64,000 nt of DNA from Streptomyces humidus (GTDB lineage Bacteria; Actinomycetota; Actinomycetes; Streptomycetales; Streptomycetaceae): the NCBI RefSeq assembly GCF_014649655.1, contig NZ_BMTL01000002.1:248001-312000 (forward strand), written 5' to 3'. The number at the start of each line of letters is the position of its first letter. Positions within the stretch are counted from its first letter, which is position 1. Position numbers and translations under genes: made by a program. Below are positions 24,986 through 33,677 of this stretch, piece after piece. The notes below the pieces were generated by a model. It was not told where the DNA came from. It did not search any database and saw only the letters and a list, made by a program, of their open reading frames with translations.

Positions 24986-26359
24986 ATGTCTGCGACACGA
25001 CGTCAGATCCTCGTCGGCAGCGGCGCCCTTGGAGCGGGATTGAGCATCGCGTTCACCGGCGCGCTCTCCGAGCTCTTCGCGGGAACCGCCGCCGCACAGG
25101 ACGTCGGTCACGAAGGCTACGGCCCCCTCGTGCCCGACCCGAAAGGTCTGCTCGACCTCCCCAAAGGCTTCCGCTACCGGGTCCTGTCCCGCGAGGGGGA
25201 CCCTCTACGCTCCGGCGAGGGCTCGGTGCCCTCGAACCATGACGGTATGACGGCACTGCCCGGTCACGGCGGTCGGGTCCACCTCGTGCGCAACCACGAG
25301 AACCGCCCCACCGCCGCGCACCCCGTGCCCACGGTCGAGGGCCTGACCTACGACCCGGCCGGCAAGGGCGGCTGCACGGCCCTGACGCTGGACTCCCGGA
25401 ACAAGGTCCTTTCCGAGCGGGTCGCCATCGCGGGAACGGCCGTCAACTGCGCGGGTGGGCCCACCCCCTGGCACACCTGGCTGACCTGTGAGGAGACCGA
25501 GGACAAGGCAGGCACAAACGGTTACTCAAAGGACCATGGTTTCATCTTCGAAGTCGACGCGTCCGACCCGCGCCGCACGGGGGCCGTCCCACTGACCGCC
25601 ATGGGTCGTTTTCAGCACGAGGCGATCGCTGTCGATCCGCGCCGCGGGATCGTTTACGAAACTGAGGACGCGTTTCTCAAACCGTTCGGCCTTTTCTACC
25701 GCTTTCTCCCGGAGAAACCGTTGGGCGGGGTGGGCTCTCTCCGCGCGGGTGGCCGACTGCAGGCGATGCGCGTTCCCGGCGTCACGGATCTGTCCTCCAT
25801 CCGGACCACCGGTGCTGTCTTCGACGGCATCGAGTGGGTGGACGTACCGGATCCGCTCGCCGCGGAAACCCCGGTCCGCCTGCAGGACTTCGGCCCCAAA
25901 GGCATTACGCACGCCCAGAAGCTGGAGGGTTGTTACTGGGGCGGTCGGTGCGTGTACTTCGTCTCCTCGTTCGCGCGCGGTTCGGACGGGTCGGCAGCCG
26001 ATCACTTCGGTCAGATCTGGCGCTACGACCCCCAGCAACGTCGCCTCACGCTCGTCGTCCGCTTCGGCCCGGACACGGACGTGCAGCTGCCCGGAGAGTC
26101 CCCCGACAACATCTGTCTCGCCCCGAGCGGCGGCCTGATGGTCTGCGAGGACGGCAACGGCGCCCAGCACGTCTTCGGCGTGACCAGGACCGGCGAGGTG
26201 TACGCGATGGCGCGGGGCCGCCAGAACATCGGAACGCCCGAGGCCCCGGAGTGGGGCGAGTTCGCCGGCGTCACCTTCTCTCCCGACGGTGGGACGATGT
26301 ACGTCAACTGCTACACGCCCGGGACGACCTTCGCCGTGACGGGGCCCTGGCGGCGTTAG
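24986..26359 (+). CDS. PhoX-family (DUF839) Tat-exported protein
   Basis: 457-residue protein with a twin-arginine signal (ATRRQILVGSGALGAG, then a hydrophobic core and AAAQD). The mature part follows the PhoX/DUF839 beta-propeller pattern: LPKGFRYRVLSREGDPL, HDGMTALPG, VHLVRNHE, CTALTLD, TPWHTWLTCEE, MGRFQHEAIAVDP, VYETED and SPDNICLAPSGGLMVCEDG. PhoX phosphatases bind Ca and Fe and act outside the cell; not all DUF839 proteins have that activity. The ATG at 24986 follows AGGAAGG. The preceding 270 bases hold no gene. I saw no pho box. Confidence 0.92.
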   Translation: MSATRRQILVGSGALGAGLSIAFTGALSELFAGTAAAQDVGHEGYGPLVPDPKGLLDLPKGFRYRVLSREGDPLRSGEGSVPSNHDGMTALPGHGGRVHLVRNHENRPTAAHPVPTVEGLTYDPAGKGGCTALTLDSRNKVLSERVAIAGTAVNCAGGPTPWHTWLTCEETEDKAGTNGYSKDHGFIFEVDASDPRRTGAVPLTAMGRFQHEAIAVDPRRGIVYETEDAFLKPFGLFYRFLPEKPLGGVGSLRAGGRLQAMRVPGVTDLSSIRTTGAVFDGIEWVDVPDPLAAETPVRLQDFGPKGITHAQKLEGCYWGGRCVYFVSSFARGSDGSAADHFGQIWRYDPQQRRLTLVVRFGPDTDVQLPGESPDNICLAPSGGLMVCEDGNGAQHVFGVTRTGEVYAMARGRQNIGTPEAPEWGEFAGVTFSPDGGTMYVNCYTPGTTFAVTGPWRR

Positions 26360-26568
26360 GTCCGGTCGGCGCAGCGGACGGTGTGCGCCGCACGGAGCAA
26401 CCGCACGGCACCGCCTCCGGCCGCGTCCCGACGTCCCGCGCCCCACGGCCGCCGCGGACCGAGCCGGCGATGCCTCACGGACATCCCGGACGAGACCGGG
26501 CCCGGTCGATGAGAACCTCTCCCGTCAGCGTCAGTCGAGAGGGTCGACCGCGGGCTTCGCTCCACCTC

Positions 26569-26605
26569 GGGTGCGTCAGACGCGTTGAGCGCGCCTGACG
26601 CACCC
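26569..26605. terminator. Hairpin in the 388-base gap after the PhoX gene
   Basis: GGGTGCGTCAG (26569-26579) pairs with CTGACGCACCC (26595-26605) around a 15-base loop. It is a perfect 11-bp stem, 210 bases beyond the PhoX stop and before the deacetylase. No T-run follows. The rest of the gap (26360-26747) shows no gene. Confidence 0.6.
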
Positions 26606-26747
26606 CGACTTCCCCGAGGGTTCGGGGAACCGGAAGCATGGCTGCGCCCTTGCGTCGGTGTCACACGAGCGGCCGGGCGGGTGACAGCGCATGGGACGCG
26701 GTCACGTGCCGACGCGGACGCCGACGCATTTCTCATATCTTCATACG

Positions 26748-27647
26748 ATGATCACTCCCGCTTGTCGCCGCCTGGTCGCCCTCTGCGCGCTCGGCACCAC
26801 TCTCGGAGCCCTCGCCGCCTGCGGAAGCCCTCAGCAGACCCCGACTCCCCGCACGGCCTCCTCGTCTCCCGCTTCCGCCGCCCCGGGCCATCCGTCGGCG
26901 CCCCTCTCCCACGCCCCCGCCGCCCCGTCCCGGCCCCCGACGCTCGCGCCCGGACCGGCCGGCCTCACCCCTGTCTTCCGCAACGCGCCCCGCGCTCCCG
27001 GCAAGACGGTCGCCCTCACCTTCGACGCCGACATGACCGCTGACCAGGGCGGCCGGGCGGCTGCGGGCGAGCACTTCGACAACCCCGGGCTGATCGCGGC
27101 GTTGCGTACGCTGAAGGTGCCGGCCACCGTGTTCATGACGGGTCGTTGGGCGGAGGAGTACCCGGACCAAGCCCGTTCCATCGGCCGCGACTCCCTGTTC
27201 GAGATCGCGAACCACTCCTACAGCCACTTCGCCTTCACCGATGACTGCTACGGCCTGCCGACCGTCCCCGAGGACCGGATGCGAGAGGACGTGGAGCGGG
27301 CGTACACCGCGCTTCACAAGGCCGGAGTGCCGGAGCCGATGCCCTATTTCCGTTTTCCCGGCGGCTGCTACGACCGGCGGGCACTGCGCGCGGTGAGCGG
27401 CACCGGTGTGACCGCCGTTCAGTGGGACGTGGTGAGTGGAGACGCTTTCGCAACGGACGCCGACGCAGTGGCTCAACAGGTGTTGCAGGGTGTGAAGCCC
27501 GGCTCAGTGGTCGTGATGCACTGCACCCGAAGCGCCGCCCCGACGACCGAGCAGGTGGTACGGACGGTCGTGCCTGAACTGCGCCGCCAGGGATACCGGT
27601 TCGTGAAGGTGTCGGAACTGATCGGCACGGCGAACGCGCGACACTGA
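26748..27647 (+). CDS. Polysaccharide deacetylase lipoprotein (NodB domain)
   Basis: 299-residue secreted carbohydrate esterase of family 4. The lipobox LGALAAC puts the lipid on Cys25, followed by a 50-residue Pro/Ser/Ala linker. The NodB domain has the metal Asp pair TFDAD (Asp93, Asp95) and the His pair NHSYSH (His156, His160), then RFPGGCYDRRAL and MHC near the end. It would deacetylate peptidoglycan or another envelope glycan. No ribosome-binding site precedes the ATG. A TATCTT box at 26736-26741 is six bases upstream, so a leaderless message is possible. Confidence 0.92.
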   Translation: MITPACRRLVALCALGTTLGALAACGSPQQTPTPRTASSSPASAAPGHPSAPLSHAPAAPSRPPTLAPGPAGLTPVFRNAPRAPGKTVALTFDADMTADQGGRAAAGEHFDNPGLIAALRTLKVPATVFMTGRWAEEYPDQARSIGRDSLFEIANHSYSHFAFTDDCYGLPTVPEDRMREDVERAYTALHKAGVPEPMPYFRFPGGCYDRRALRAVSGTGVTAVQWDVVSGDAFATDADAVAQQVLQGVKPGSVVVMHCTRSAAPTTEQVVRTVVPELRRQGYRFVKVSELIGTANARH

Positions 27648-27747
27648 CTCGTGCGGCTCGTGTGCGTCGCCCGGACCGGCCCCCCGTGTCACCCAGCGAC
27701 CTCGAGCGCCGATCTCATGGGCGGAGAAGTTTTCGTACGCTGAAGGC

Positions 27748-27936
27748 ATGAGTGGCGAAACCGAACGGGATTACTGCTTGATCGACGCGACGACTCCGCC
27801 CAGGGCTGACGGGCCGCCATACGCGGAGTGCGTCCTGTGCAGGAAGCCCACCGAATACCCGGAGTCACACAAAGGGGTCACGTTGTGCCCGGCGTGCGAG
27901 TGGCAGGAGGCTCAGCGGACCGCTTGCTCCGGGTAA
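27748..27936 (+). CDS. 62-residue zinc-ribbon-like protein
   Basis: Small protein with two Cys-x-x-Cys pairs (ECVLCRKPTEYPE and LCPACEWQE), spaced as in a single zinc ribbon, plus a lone Cys near each end. No other domain. A TACGCT box (27736-27741) stands six bases before the ATG and could make a leaderless transcript. The TAA stop is part of the first unit of the repeat array that follows. The function is not known; nucleic-acid or protein binding is plausible. Confidence 0.75.
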   Translation: MSGETERDYCLIDATTPPRADGPPYAECVLCRKPTEYPESHKGVTLCPACEWQEAQRTACSG

Positions 27937-28059
27937 TCGCTCACGCCCACTTACTTTACGTAACCGCTTCCAGTCGGTCCGCTGCGCGTAACCGCTCACT
28001 GAGAGCGATTTATTGCGTATCCGTTTACCGTCGCTGTGGCTTTCAGTAATCGCTTACCC
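27933..28059. repeat. Array of five GTAAYCGCTYAC units with 27-29 bp period
   Basis: Units begin at 27933 (GTAATCGCTCACG), 27960 (GTAACCGCTTCCA), 27988 (GTAACCGCTCACT), 28017 (GTATCCGTTTACC) and 28046 (GTAATCGCTTACC). An inverted relative (GAGCGATTTA) lies between units 3 and 4. Steps are 27, 28, 29 and 29 bases. The array is AT-rich for this genome and sits between two convergent genes, so it is not a promoter of either. It is too short and too degenerate for a CRISPR. Confidence 0.8.
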
Positions 28060-28164
28060 GATGCGGCACCCCGAGGCTCGTTCCCCGCCTCCTCACCTTC
28101 CCGCTTCCTCCCCTTCCTGTCCCCTTCTCTTCCTGTCCCCTCTTCCCTTCTCTTCCCTCTCCCC

Positions 28165-28836
28165 TCAAGGGGATCGTCGGGAAGTGAGCGAACAAGACGC
28201 GGCGATTGCCGCAGCGCTCAGCAGGGCTGCCGCGGCCAGGGGCAGGACCGGTGTGTGGACCGTCGCCGTGTGGGAGCCGCCGACCAGACCGCTGACGGCC
28301 GCGTGGGCGGGTGAACCGCTCACGACCAGCGCCAGCAGGGCCGCCAGCAGCAGCGCGGGCACCGCCCGACCCGTCGAGCGCAGCACGGGCCAGGCGGTGA
28401 GCGCGCCGACCGCCGTGCCGAGCAGTGCACAGGTCAGGACCGCGAGCAGGCCGGCGCCTGCGGCTTCGAGGACGGGAACCCGTCTCTGGTGATCGCTGCC
28501 GACGGGGTCGCTGATGAGCGTGACGATCGCTGTCGTGATCGTGCCGAGCACAGCGGCCGAAGTCAGCGCGACCAGCACGGAAGCCAGGTGTGCCCGGGCC
28601 GGACCGACGGCTGCCGCGACCACTGCACGAGCGGTCGGGGGTTCGTTGGCGACACAGATCCGCACCAGCCAGGCGGCGACGGGCAACAGGAAGGCGGCGG
28701 CGTAGCCGAGAGAGTCCAGCAGCGGCTGGCCGCCCTGTACGCCGATGCCGAGCGAAGCGGTGTACAGCAAGAACGGCGGCAGCCAGCGCTGCGACCGCAC
28801 CAACAGGGCGGTCTGGTAACGCAATAGGGCAGTCAT
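28165..28836 (-). CDS. ABC exporter-type membrane protein
   Basis: 223-residue integral membrane protein with about six hydrophobic segments (for example LGYAAAFLLPVAAWLVRI and GLLAVLTCALLGTAVGAL). It is the permease partner of the ATPase encoded just upstream: its ATG overlaps the ATPase stop as ATGA. It shows no clear family signature beyond ABC-2-like layout. Together the pair probably exports a small molecule or peptide. The substrate is unknown. Confidence 0.8.
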   Translation of the reverse strand: MTALLRYQTALLVRSQRWLPPFLLYTASLGIGVQGGQPLLDSLGYAAAFLLPVAAWLVRICVANEPPTARAVVAAAVGPARAHLASVLVALTSAAVLGTITTAIVTLISDPVGSDHQRRVPVLEAAGAGLLAVLTCALLGTAVGALTAWPVLRSTGRAVPALLLAALLALVVSGSPAHAAVSGLVGGSHTATVHTPVLPLAAAALLSAAAIAASCSLTSRRSP

Positions 28837-29750
28837 CGGCAACTCTCATCCTGGCTGTGTTCCTGGCTGTCGTCTCGGCCCTCGTTCTGGCTCGCATCTC
28901 CGCTTCCGTCGTGGCGGACGCTCACCACGTGCCACGGCGGGCGGGCGGTCAGCAGAGCGCGGAGCAGGACGTCGGAGTGGGAGGCGGGGACAGTGAGCAC
29001 ATGGAGCCGCTCGGCCGTCTCCTCGGCGACGACGGCCAGGCGGAGCACCTCCGCGGGAAGCGGGGCGGCCGCGCCGTGTACCTCGATGATCATGTGCGGG
29101 CCGTCGGGTACGACGGCCGGTTCTTCGCCGGCACGGCGGTGGAGGCCACCGTCGCGCACCGTGTAGGCGGTGTCCGCGGCCCCGGCGAGACGGCGGGGGT
29201 CGTGGTCGACGAAGACGACGGCCGCGCCGGCGGCCCTCCGCTCGGCGACCGCTCGTTCCAGTTCGGCCCGCGCGTCCGCGTCCAGGCCGGTCCACGCTTC
29301 GTCCAGGATCAGCAGCTCGGGCTCGGCGAGGAGCGCCTGGGCGACGGCGACCTTCTGGCTGCTGCCCTTGGAGAGGCGGGTCATGGGCGTGCGGGCGTGG
29401 GCGACCGCGCCGAAGCGGTCCAGCCACTCCTCCGCGGCCCGCTCGGCCGACACTCGGGGCAGGCCGTGCACCGTGCCGAGATGAGTCAGATAGCCGAAGG
29501 CGGTGAAGGGGAGGGCGGCGGGGAAGCGTTCAGGCACGTAGGCGGTGCGGGGGCGGCCCGTGATGCTGCCCTCCGTGGGCGCGTCGATCCCGGCGAGGAG
29601 CCGGAGAAGTGTGGACTTGCCGCTGCCGTTGGGGCCGTCGATGCGGGTGAGGCTGCCGGGGGCCAGTCCCAGATGCACGTTGCGCAGCACCCACGGGCCG
29701 CGTAACCCATAGCGGCGGCTTACATCGTCCAGGCGTAGATCGCGCTTCAT
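28833..29750 (-). CDS. ABC transporter ATP-binding protein
   Basis: 305-residue ATPase of a two-gene exporter. Walker A is GPNGSGKSTLL, the signature is a variant LSKGSSQKVAVAQAL (usual Gly-Gly-Gln replaced), Walker B is LLILDEAWTGLD and the switch His is in FVDHDPR. The last 90 residues are an accessory segment ending in an Asp/Gln/Ser-rich tail. The ATG at 29750 is preferred because GAAAGG lies 10 bases upstream; an ATG three codons earlier is too close to it. Confidence 0.9.
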   Translation of the reverse strand: MKRDLRLDDVSRRYGLRGPWVLRNVHLGLAPGSLTRIDGPNGSGKSTLLRLLAGIDAPTEGSITGRPRTAYVPERFPAALPFTAFGYLTHLGTVHGLPRVSAERAAEEWLDRFGAVAHARTPMTRLSKGSSQKVAVAQALLAEPELLILDEAWTGLDADARAELERAVAERRAAGAAVVFVDHDPRRLAGAADTAYTVRDGGLHRRAGEEPAVVPDGPHMIIEVHGAAAPLPAEVLRLAVVAEETAERLHVLTVPASHSDVLLRALLTARPPWHVVSVRHDGSGDASQNEGRDDSQEHSQDESCR

Positions 29751-29923
29751 GAAGACCATACCTTTCGCGAGAGGGCCGCGCCCTGGTGGCATGAGAACGA
29801 GTAGAAGCGGTTACCGCGTTCCGGACGACTCGGTGGGGGGGCAGGGACAGCCGCCTGCCGCCACGGGCAACGCCACAGAGGCGCCGACTGCTGCGGGGTC
29901 CGTCGGTCAAGTAGCCTGCGCCT

Positions 29924-30625
29924 GTGAGTGAGAGTCCCTTTCAGACCGAGCCGAACCCTCGTGACCAGGCTCCGCAGTTCGTGTTGCCGCTCGTCGTACG
30001 GATAGAGAAGTCCGCGCCCCCGGCCCGTACCGACGCCTTGGAGACCGCTGCTCGTGCCGTGCTGGTCATGCTCGCCGACGAGCGGTCCGTCGGGGACGGC
30101 GAGTGGGCACAGGTCATGACGGACTGGCAGGACGCCCGGATTCGCAAGGTGGTGCGACGGGCCCGGGGGGCCGAGTGGCGGCGAGCCGGGGAGTTGCCGG
30201 GGATCACGGTTACCGGCAAGTCGGCTGAGGTGCGGGTGTTTCCGCCCGTGCCGCTGGACGGGTGGCCGAAGGAACTGGCGAAGCTGCAAGTTTCAGGAAC
30301 CGATCTCGACGATCCGGAAACCCCTGCGGACGTCGAGCCGGGGACGGTCGTGCTGTGGATGAGTCCGGACGTCGCGATGTCCGCGGGCAAGGCGATGGCC
30401 CAGGCCGGGCATGGCGCGCAGCTCGCCTGGTGGGAACTGTCGGACGCCGAACGGGCCGGCTGGCGCGAGGCGGGATTCCCGCTCGCTGTACGGACCGCGG
30501 ATCGGCGGCGGTGGCATGAACTGACGGCGAGCGGGCTGCCGTTGGTGCGGGACGCGGGCTTCACCGAGATCGCCCCGGGCAGTTGCACCGTCGTCGCGGA
30601 GCATCCGGCCCTGCGCACCCGCTGA
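29924..30625 (+). CDS. Peptidyl-tRNA hydrolase 2-like protein
   Basis: 233-residue protein in which residues 15-70 form a variable N-terminal region and the C-terminal half carries the Pth2 pattern: VVLWMSPDVAMSAGKAMAQA then GHGAQLAWWE, and a final TEIAPGSCTVVAEHP. Pth2 enzymes release peptidyl-tRNA. The bacterial actinomycete version is longer than archaeal Pth2, and activity is inferred. The GTG at 29924 overlaps a GTGAGTGAG run; the ribosome-binding site is weak. Confidence 0.8.
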   Translation: MSESPFQTEPNPRDQAPQFVLPLVVRIEKSAPPARTDALETAARAVLVMLADERSVGDGEWAQVMTDWQDARIRKVVRRARGAEWRRAGELPGITVTGKSAEVRVFPPVPLDGWPKELAKLQVSGTDLDDPETPADVEPGTVVLWMSPDVAMSAGKAMAQAGHGAQLAWWELSDAERAGWREAGFPLAVRTADRRRWHELTASGLPLVRDAGFTEIAPGSCTVVAEHPALRTR

Positions 30626-30653
30626 TCCCTCTCCCTCCGCTCTTCCGCTCCCT

Positions 30654-30694
30654 CCCCTGCCCCTGCCCCTGCCCCTGCCCCTGCCCCTGCCCCA
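30654..30694. repeat. CCCCTG hexanucleotide tandem repeat
   Basis: Six uninterrupted CCCCTG units follow the Pth2-like gene. The stretch 30626-30910 holds no gene apart from this and a pyrimidine-rich tract. Confidence 0.9.
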
Positions 30695-30910
30695 CCCTCC
30701 CTTGTCCGCCGGCTGCTGCCGCCGCTCCGGTGCCCCCTCTGTACCCCTCCCCTGTGCGCCCGTCTGCCCTGTCCGCCCCTCTACCCTTCCGCTGCACTTC
30801 CGCGCGCGAACCTCAAATGTTGCTCTGAAGGGGAGTCCCAGGCGGTTCGGCGGAGGACAGTGGGGCCATACCACCGTCACCACGCAGGGGGAACGAAGGA
30901 GGCGGGGACC

Positions 30911-32314
30911 ATGAGGCGACTGGGGACGGGGATCGGCTGGCGGCCGGAGATCGCGGACGCCGTGGAGCGGATGCCGGGCATCGACTGGGTCGAGGCCGTC
31001 GCAGAGAACGTCTGTCCAGGGCACCTGCCCGCTTCCCTCCTACGGCTCCGCGAGCGGGGGATCACCGTCGTTCCGCACGGCGTCTCGCTCGGGCTCGGCG
31101 ACGCGGAACGGCCCGACCGGGAGCGCCTGGCCGCCCTCGCCCAGCGGGCCGAGGCACTGGGGTCGCCTCTGGTCACCGAGCACATCGCGTTCGTCCGCGC
31201 GGGCGGCCCTTTGACGGGGTCGCCACGGCTGGAGGCCGGACACCTGCTGCCCGTACCGCGCACGCGCGACGCCCTCGACGTGCTGTGCGAGAACGTGCGC
31301 ATAGCTCAGGACGCGTTGCCCGTGCCGCTCGCGGTCGAGAACATCGCCGCGCTCGTGGCGTGGCCGGGCGAGGAGATGACCGAGGGACAGTTCCTTTACG
31401 AGCTGGCCGACCGTACGGGCGTACGGCTGCTCATCGACGTGGCCAACCTGCACACCAATCACGTGAACCGCGGCGAGAATCCCGCCGAGGCGCTAGCGGA
31501 ACTGCCTCTGGAGGCCATCGCCTACGTCCACGTGGCGGGCGGTTTCGAGCGGGACGGCGTCTGGCACGACAGCCACGCCCATCCGGTGCCTCGGCGGGTC
31601 CTCGACATTCTGACCGACCTCGCTTCCCGGGTGTCGCCGCCGGGAGTATTGCTGGAGCGGGACGACAACTTCCCCGAACCGACCGATCTGGAGAGGGAGT
31701 TGGCCGCGATTCGGACAGCTGTCCAGACCGGGGCGGCCCAGGGCTCCGGCGCGCGAACCTCTTCGAGCACCGGAACGCACGGCGTGACACACGCGCCGAC
31801 CACTCCCGACACCCTCGCCACCCCAGTCGCCCTCGCCACTCCTGACACCTCAGCCGTCCCGGCCACCCCTGACACCCCAGCCGCTCCGGACGCAGCGGAT
31901 ACCCCAGCCGAGGCAGCCCGTCAGCGTCTCGGGCTCGCTCAGGCGGCCCTGCTGTCCGCCCTGGTCGCCGGGACACCGGTTCCCGAGGGTTTCGACCGGG
32001 TGAGGCTCGGTGTGCAGGCGCGGGCGCTCGCGGCGAAGCGGGCGGACGTGGTGGCGAAGGTCGCACCGGAGCTGCCGCTGATTCTCGGAGACGGTTACCG
32101 GACCGCTTTCATCGCGTACACCCGGGGGCACCCGATGCGCGACGGCTACCGGCAGGACGCCCTGGATTTCGCCGAGGAAATGCTGCGGGGCACCCGCGCC
32201 GCGCAGGGGCGGTCCCGTCGCGAGCTGCGCCGCTGGTGGCTGGACCGCTCAGGTCCCGCGCCACGGCGGACGTCGCGCCTGGGCCGGGTGGGACGAGCGC
32301 TCATCCGGCACTGA
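30911..32314 (+). CDS. MNIO (DUF692) oxidase fused to a DUF2063/BufC-like domain
   Basis: 467 residues in three parts. Residues 1-272 are a DUF692 TIM barrel. Candidate iron ligands are His56, His91, Glu143, Asp176 ([12 protein letters not shown]), His207, Asp220/His222 (DSHAHP) and Glu249 (LLERDDN). Known MNIO enzymes use two or three irons to modify Cys or Asp in RiPP peptides. Residues 275-335 are a Pro-Asp-Thr linker. Residues 336-430 resemble the small DUF2063 partner ([20 protein letters not shown], then [19 protein letters not shown]), usually a separate protein. GGAGG precedes the ATG. No precursor peptide or TIGR04222 partner is adjacent. Confidence 0.88.
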   Translation: MRRLGTGIGWRPEIADAVERMPGIDWVEAVAENVCPGHLPASLLRLRERGITVVPHGVSLGLGDAERPDRERLAALAQRAEALGSPLVTEHIAFVRAGGPLTGSPRLEAGHLLPVPRTRDALDVLCENVRIAQDALPVPLAVENIAALVAWPGEEMTEGQFLYELADRTGVRLLIDVANLHTNHVNRGENPAEALAELPLEAIAYVHVAGGFERDGVWHDSHAHPVPRRVLDILTDLASRVSPPGVLLERDDNFPEPTDLERELAAIRTAVQTGAAQGSGARTSSSTGTHGVTHAPTTPDTLATPVALATPDTSAVPATPDTPAAPDAADTPAEAARQRLGLAQAALLSALVAGTPVPEGFDRVRLGVQARALAAKRADVVAKVAPELPLILGDGYRTAFIAYTRGHPMRDGYRQDALDFAEEMLRGTRAAQGRSRRELRRWWLDRSGPAPRRTSRLGRVGRALIRH

Positions 32315-32504
32315 CGACCTCCATACGGTCGCTCCGTCCGGAATGTGCCCGGGTTAACACCACCCTCACGCCAGAGAATCAGAGCGACCACTGTAACCCT
32401 TTACTGCTATTTCATACCTATTCACCCACCCCTCCCCGCATCCTCTTTCGACCGATATGCGAATGATGCAATCCTTCGCCCCTGTACGGCAGTTGGCGGG
32501 ACGG

Positions 32505-32548
32505 GCGCAGTAATATGCCAGTCCCGCAACCGAAGCGCACTAATGTGC
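32505..32548. promoter_or_regulatory. Paired 14-bp elements upstream of the DUF4142 gene
   Basis: GCGCAGTAATATGC (32505-32518) and GCGCACTAATGTGC (32535-32548) are direct repeats 30 bases apart, each roughly palindromic. They lie 23-66 bases before the start codon in an AT-richer region. A regulator operator is likely; the regulator is not identifiable. Confidence 0.5.
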
Positions 32549-32570
32549 AGCGCCGTGAGCAGGAGGCACC

Positions 32571-33410
32571 ATGCGCCCGCGACCCCCGATCAAGGGCAGA
32601 GGCATCTTCAGTGGCACCGGGCTCATCATCACCGGTCTGGCGGCGACCCTCGCGGCGCTGGTCTTCCCGGTCTGGTCGTACTCCGGTCAGCCGACCGCAG
32701 GCGCGGACGTGCTGAACGCGGAGGCTGTGGCGACCCAGTACGGGCCGCTGTCCGCGCTGGACCAGGAGTTCATCACCAAGGTCCGGCTGGCCGGGCTGTG
32801 GGAGCTGCCCGCAGGTCAGCAGGCGCAGACGAAGGGCACGACCGAGGCGGTGCGGACGGCGGGCCGGCACCTCGTCGAGGGGCACGCCTTCCTGGACCAG
32901 CGGGTGCGCACTGTCGCCTCCCAGCTGGGTCTCACGCTGCCCGACGAGCCCAATGAGCAGCAGAAGGGGTGGCTGGCGGAGCTGGACGCGGCGCAGGGCG
33001 TGCAGTATGACAGCAGGTTCGCCAACATTCTGCGCCTCGCGCACGGCCGGGTGTTCTCACTGGTCGCCCAGGTACGGGCCGGCACCCGCAACTCCCTGGT
33101 GCGCGAGCTCGCCGACGACGCCAACACCACCGTGCTCGACCACATCAAGATCCTTGAGGCCACCGGGTACGTCGACTTCGACGCGCTCGCCCAGGACCTG
33201 ACCACCGGCAGCACGCCACCACCCTCCGACGCCTCCGCGCCACCCGTGTCACCCGTGTCACCCGTGTCACCCGTGTCACCCGTGTCACCCGTGTCACCCG
33301 GAGCGTCGGCCGCCTCGTCCGGTCCCGGACCGGTAGTCCCGCTCCCCGCGCCGTCGTATCCCACGTACACGCTCCCGCCGGCGGCCGCGAGCCCACCGCC
33401 CGGCTCTTGA
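32571..33410 (+). CDS. DUF4142 domain protein with Pro-Val-Ser repeat tail
   Basis: 279-residue envelope protein. Residues 15-35 form a signal or anchor segment (GTGLIITGLAATLAALVFPV). The DUF4142 ferritin-like four-helix domain covers about residues 60-205 (LSALDQEFITKVRLAGLWEL, then ANTTVLDHIKILEATG). The C-terminal 60 residues are Pro/Ser/Ala-rich and include seven Pro-Val-Ser units. GAGCAGGAGG precedes the ATG. DUF4142 proteins are exported; their function is unknown. Confidence 0.88.
   Translation: MRPRPPIKGRGIFSGTGLIITGLAATLAALVFPVWSYSGQPTAGADVLNAEAVATQYGPLSALDQEFITKVRLAGLWELPAGQQAQTKGTTEAVRTAGRHLVEGHAFLDQRVRTVASQLGLTLPDEPNEQQKGWLAELDAAQGVQYDSRFANILRLAHGRVFSLVAQVRAGTRNSLVRELADDANTTVLDHIKILEATGYVDFDALAQDLTTGSTPPPSDASAPPVSPVSPVSPVSPVSPVSPGASAASSGPGPVVPLPAPSYPTYTLPPAAASPPPGS
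33240..33299 (+). repeat. 9-bp tandem repeat CCCGTGTCA in the DUF4142 gene
   Basis: Six to seven identical 9-base units encode Pro-Val-Ser. In-frame expansion or contraction would change tail length without frameshift. Confidence 0.9.
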
Positions 33411-33677
33411 ACCCTCGTCCGCGAACGCGGGCGACGACCGTGCGTACCTGCCCTCCGGTGGCCGTACGGAGGATCCGCGCGGTCCGAGAGCCGGACCTGC
33501 GGGCCGGCTTCGCGCGTCGCGAGCCGCACGGGCGCGACTGAGACAGGGCCGGGGCGCGCTCCATCGCCGGAGGGCGCACAGGGGCATTGGCGCCGACACC
33601 CGCCGGTGGTGCTTGCCTTCCCACTGGGCCGAACCAAACATCCCTTTTGTCGCTGTCGTGCACCGAAGGGACACCCG

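Noticed and set aside
27933-28059. CRISPR-like array
   Set aside because: Unit is only about 13 bases and degenerate, spacing is 27-29 bases in total, and no cas gene is present.
30654-30694. CCCCTG repeat as a regulatory element
   Set aside because: Simple slippage-type hexamer in a pyrimidine-rich spacer; no sign of function.
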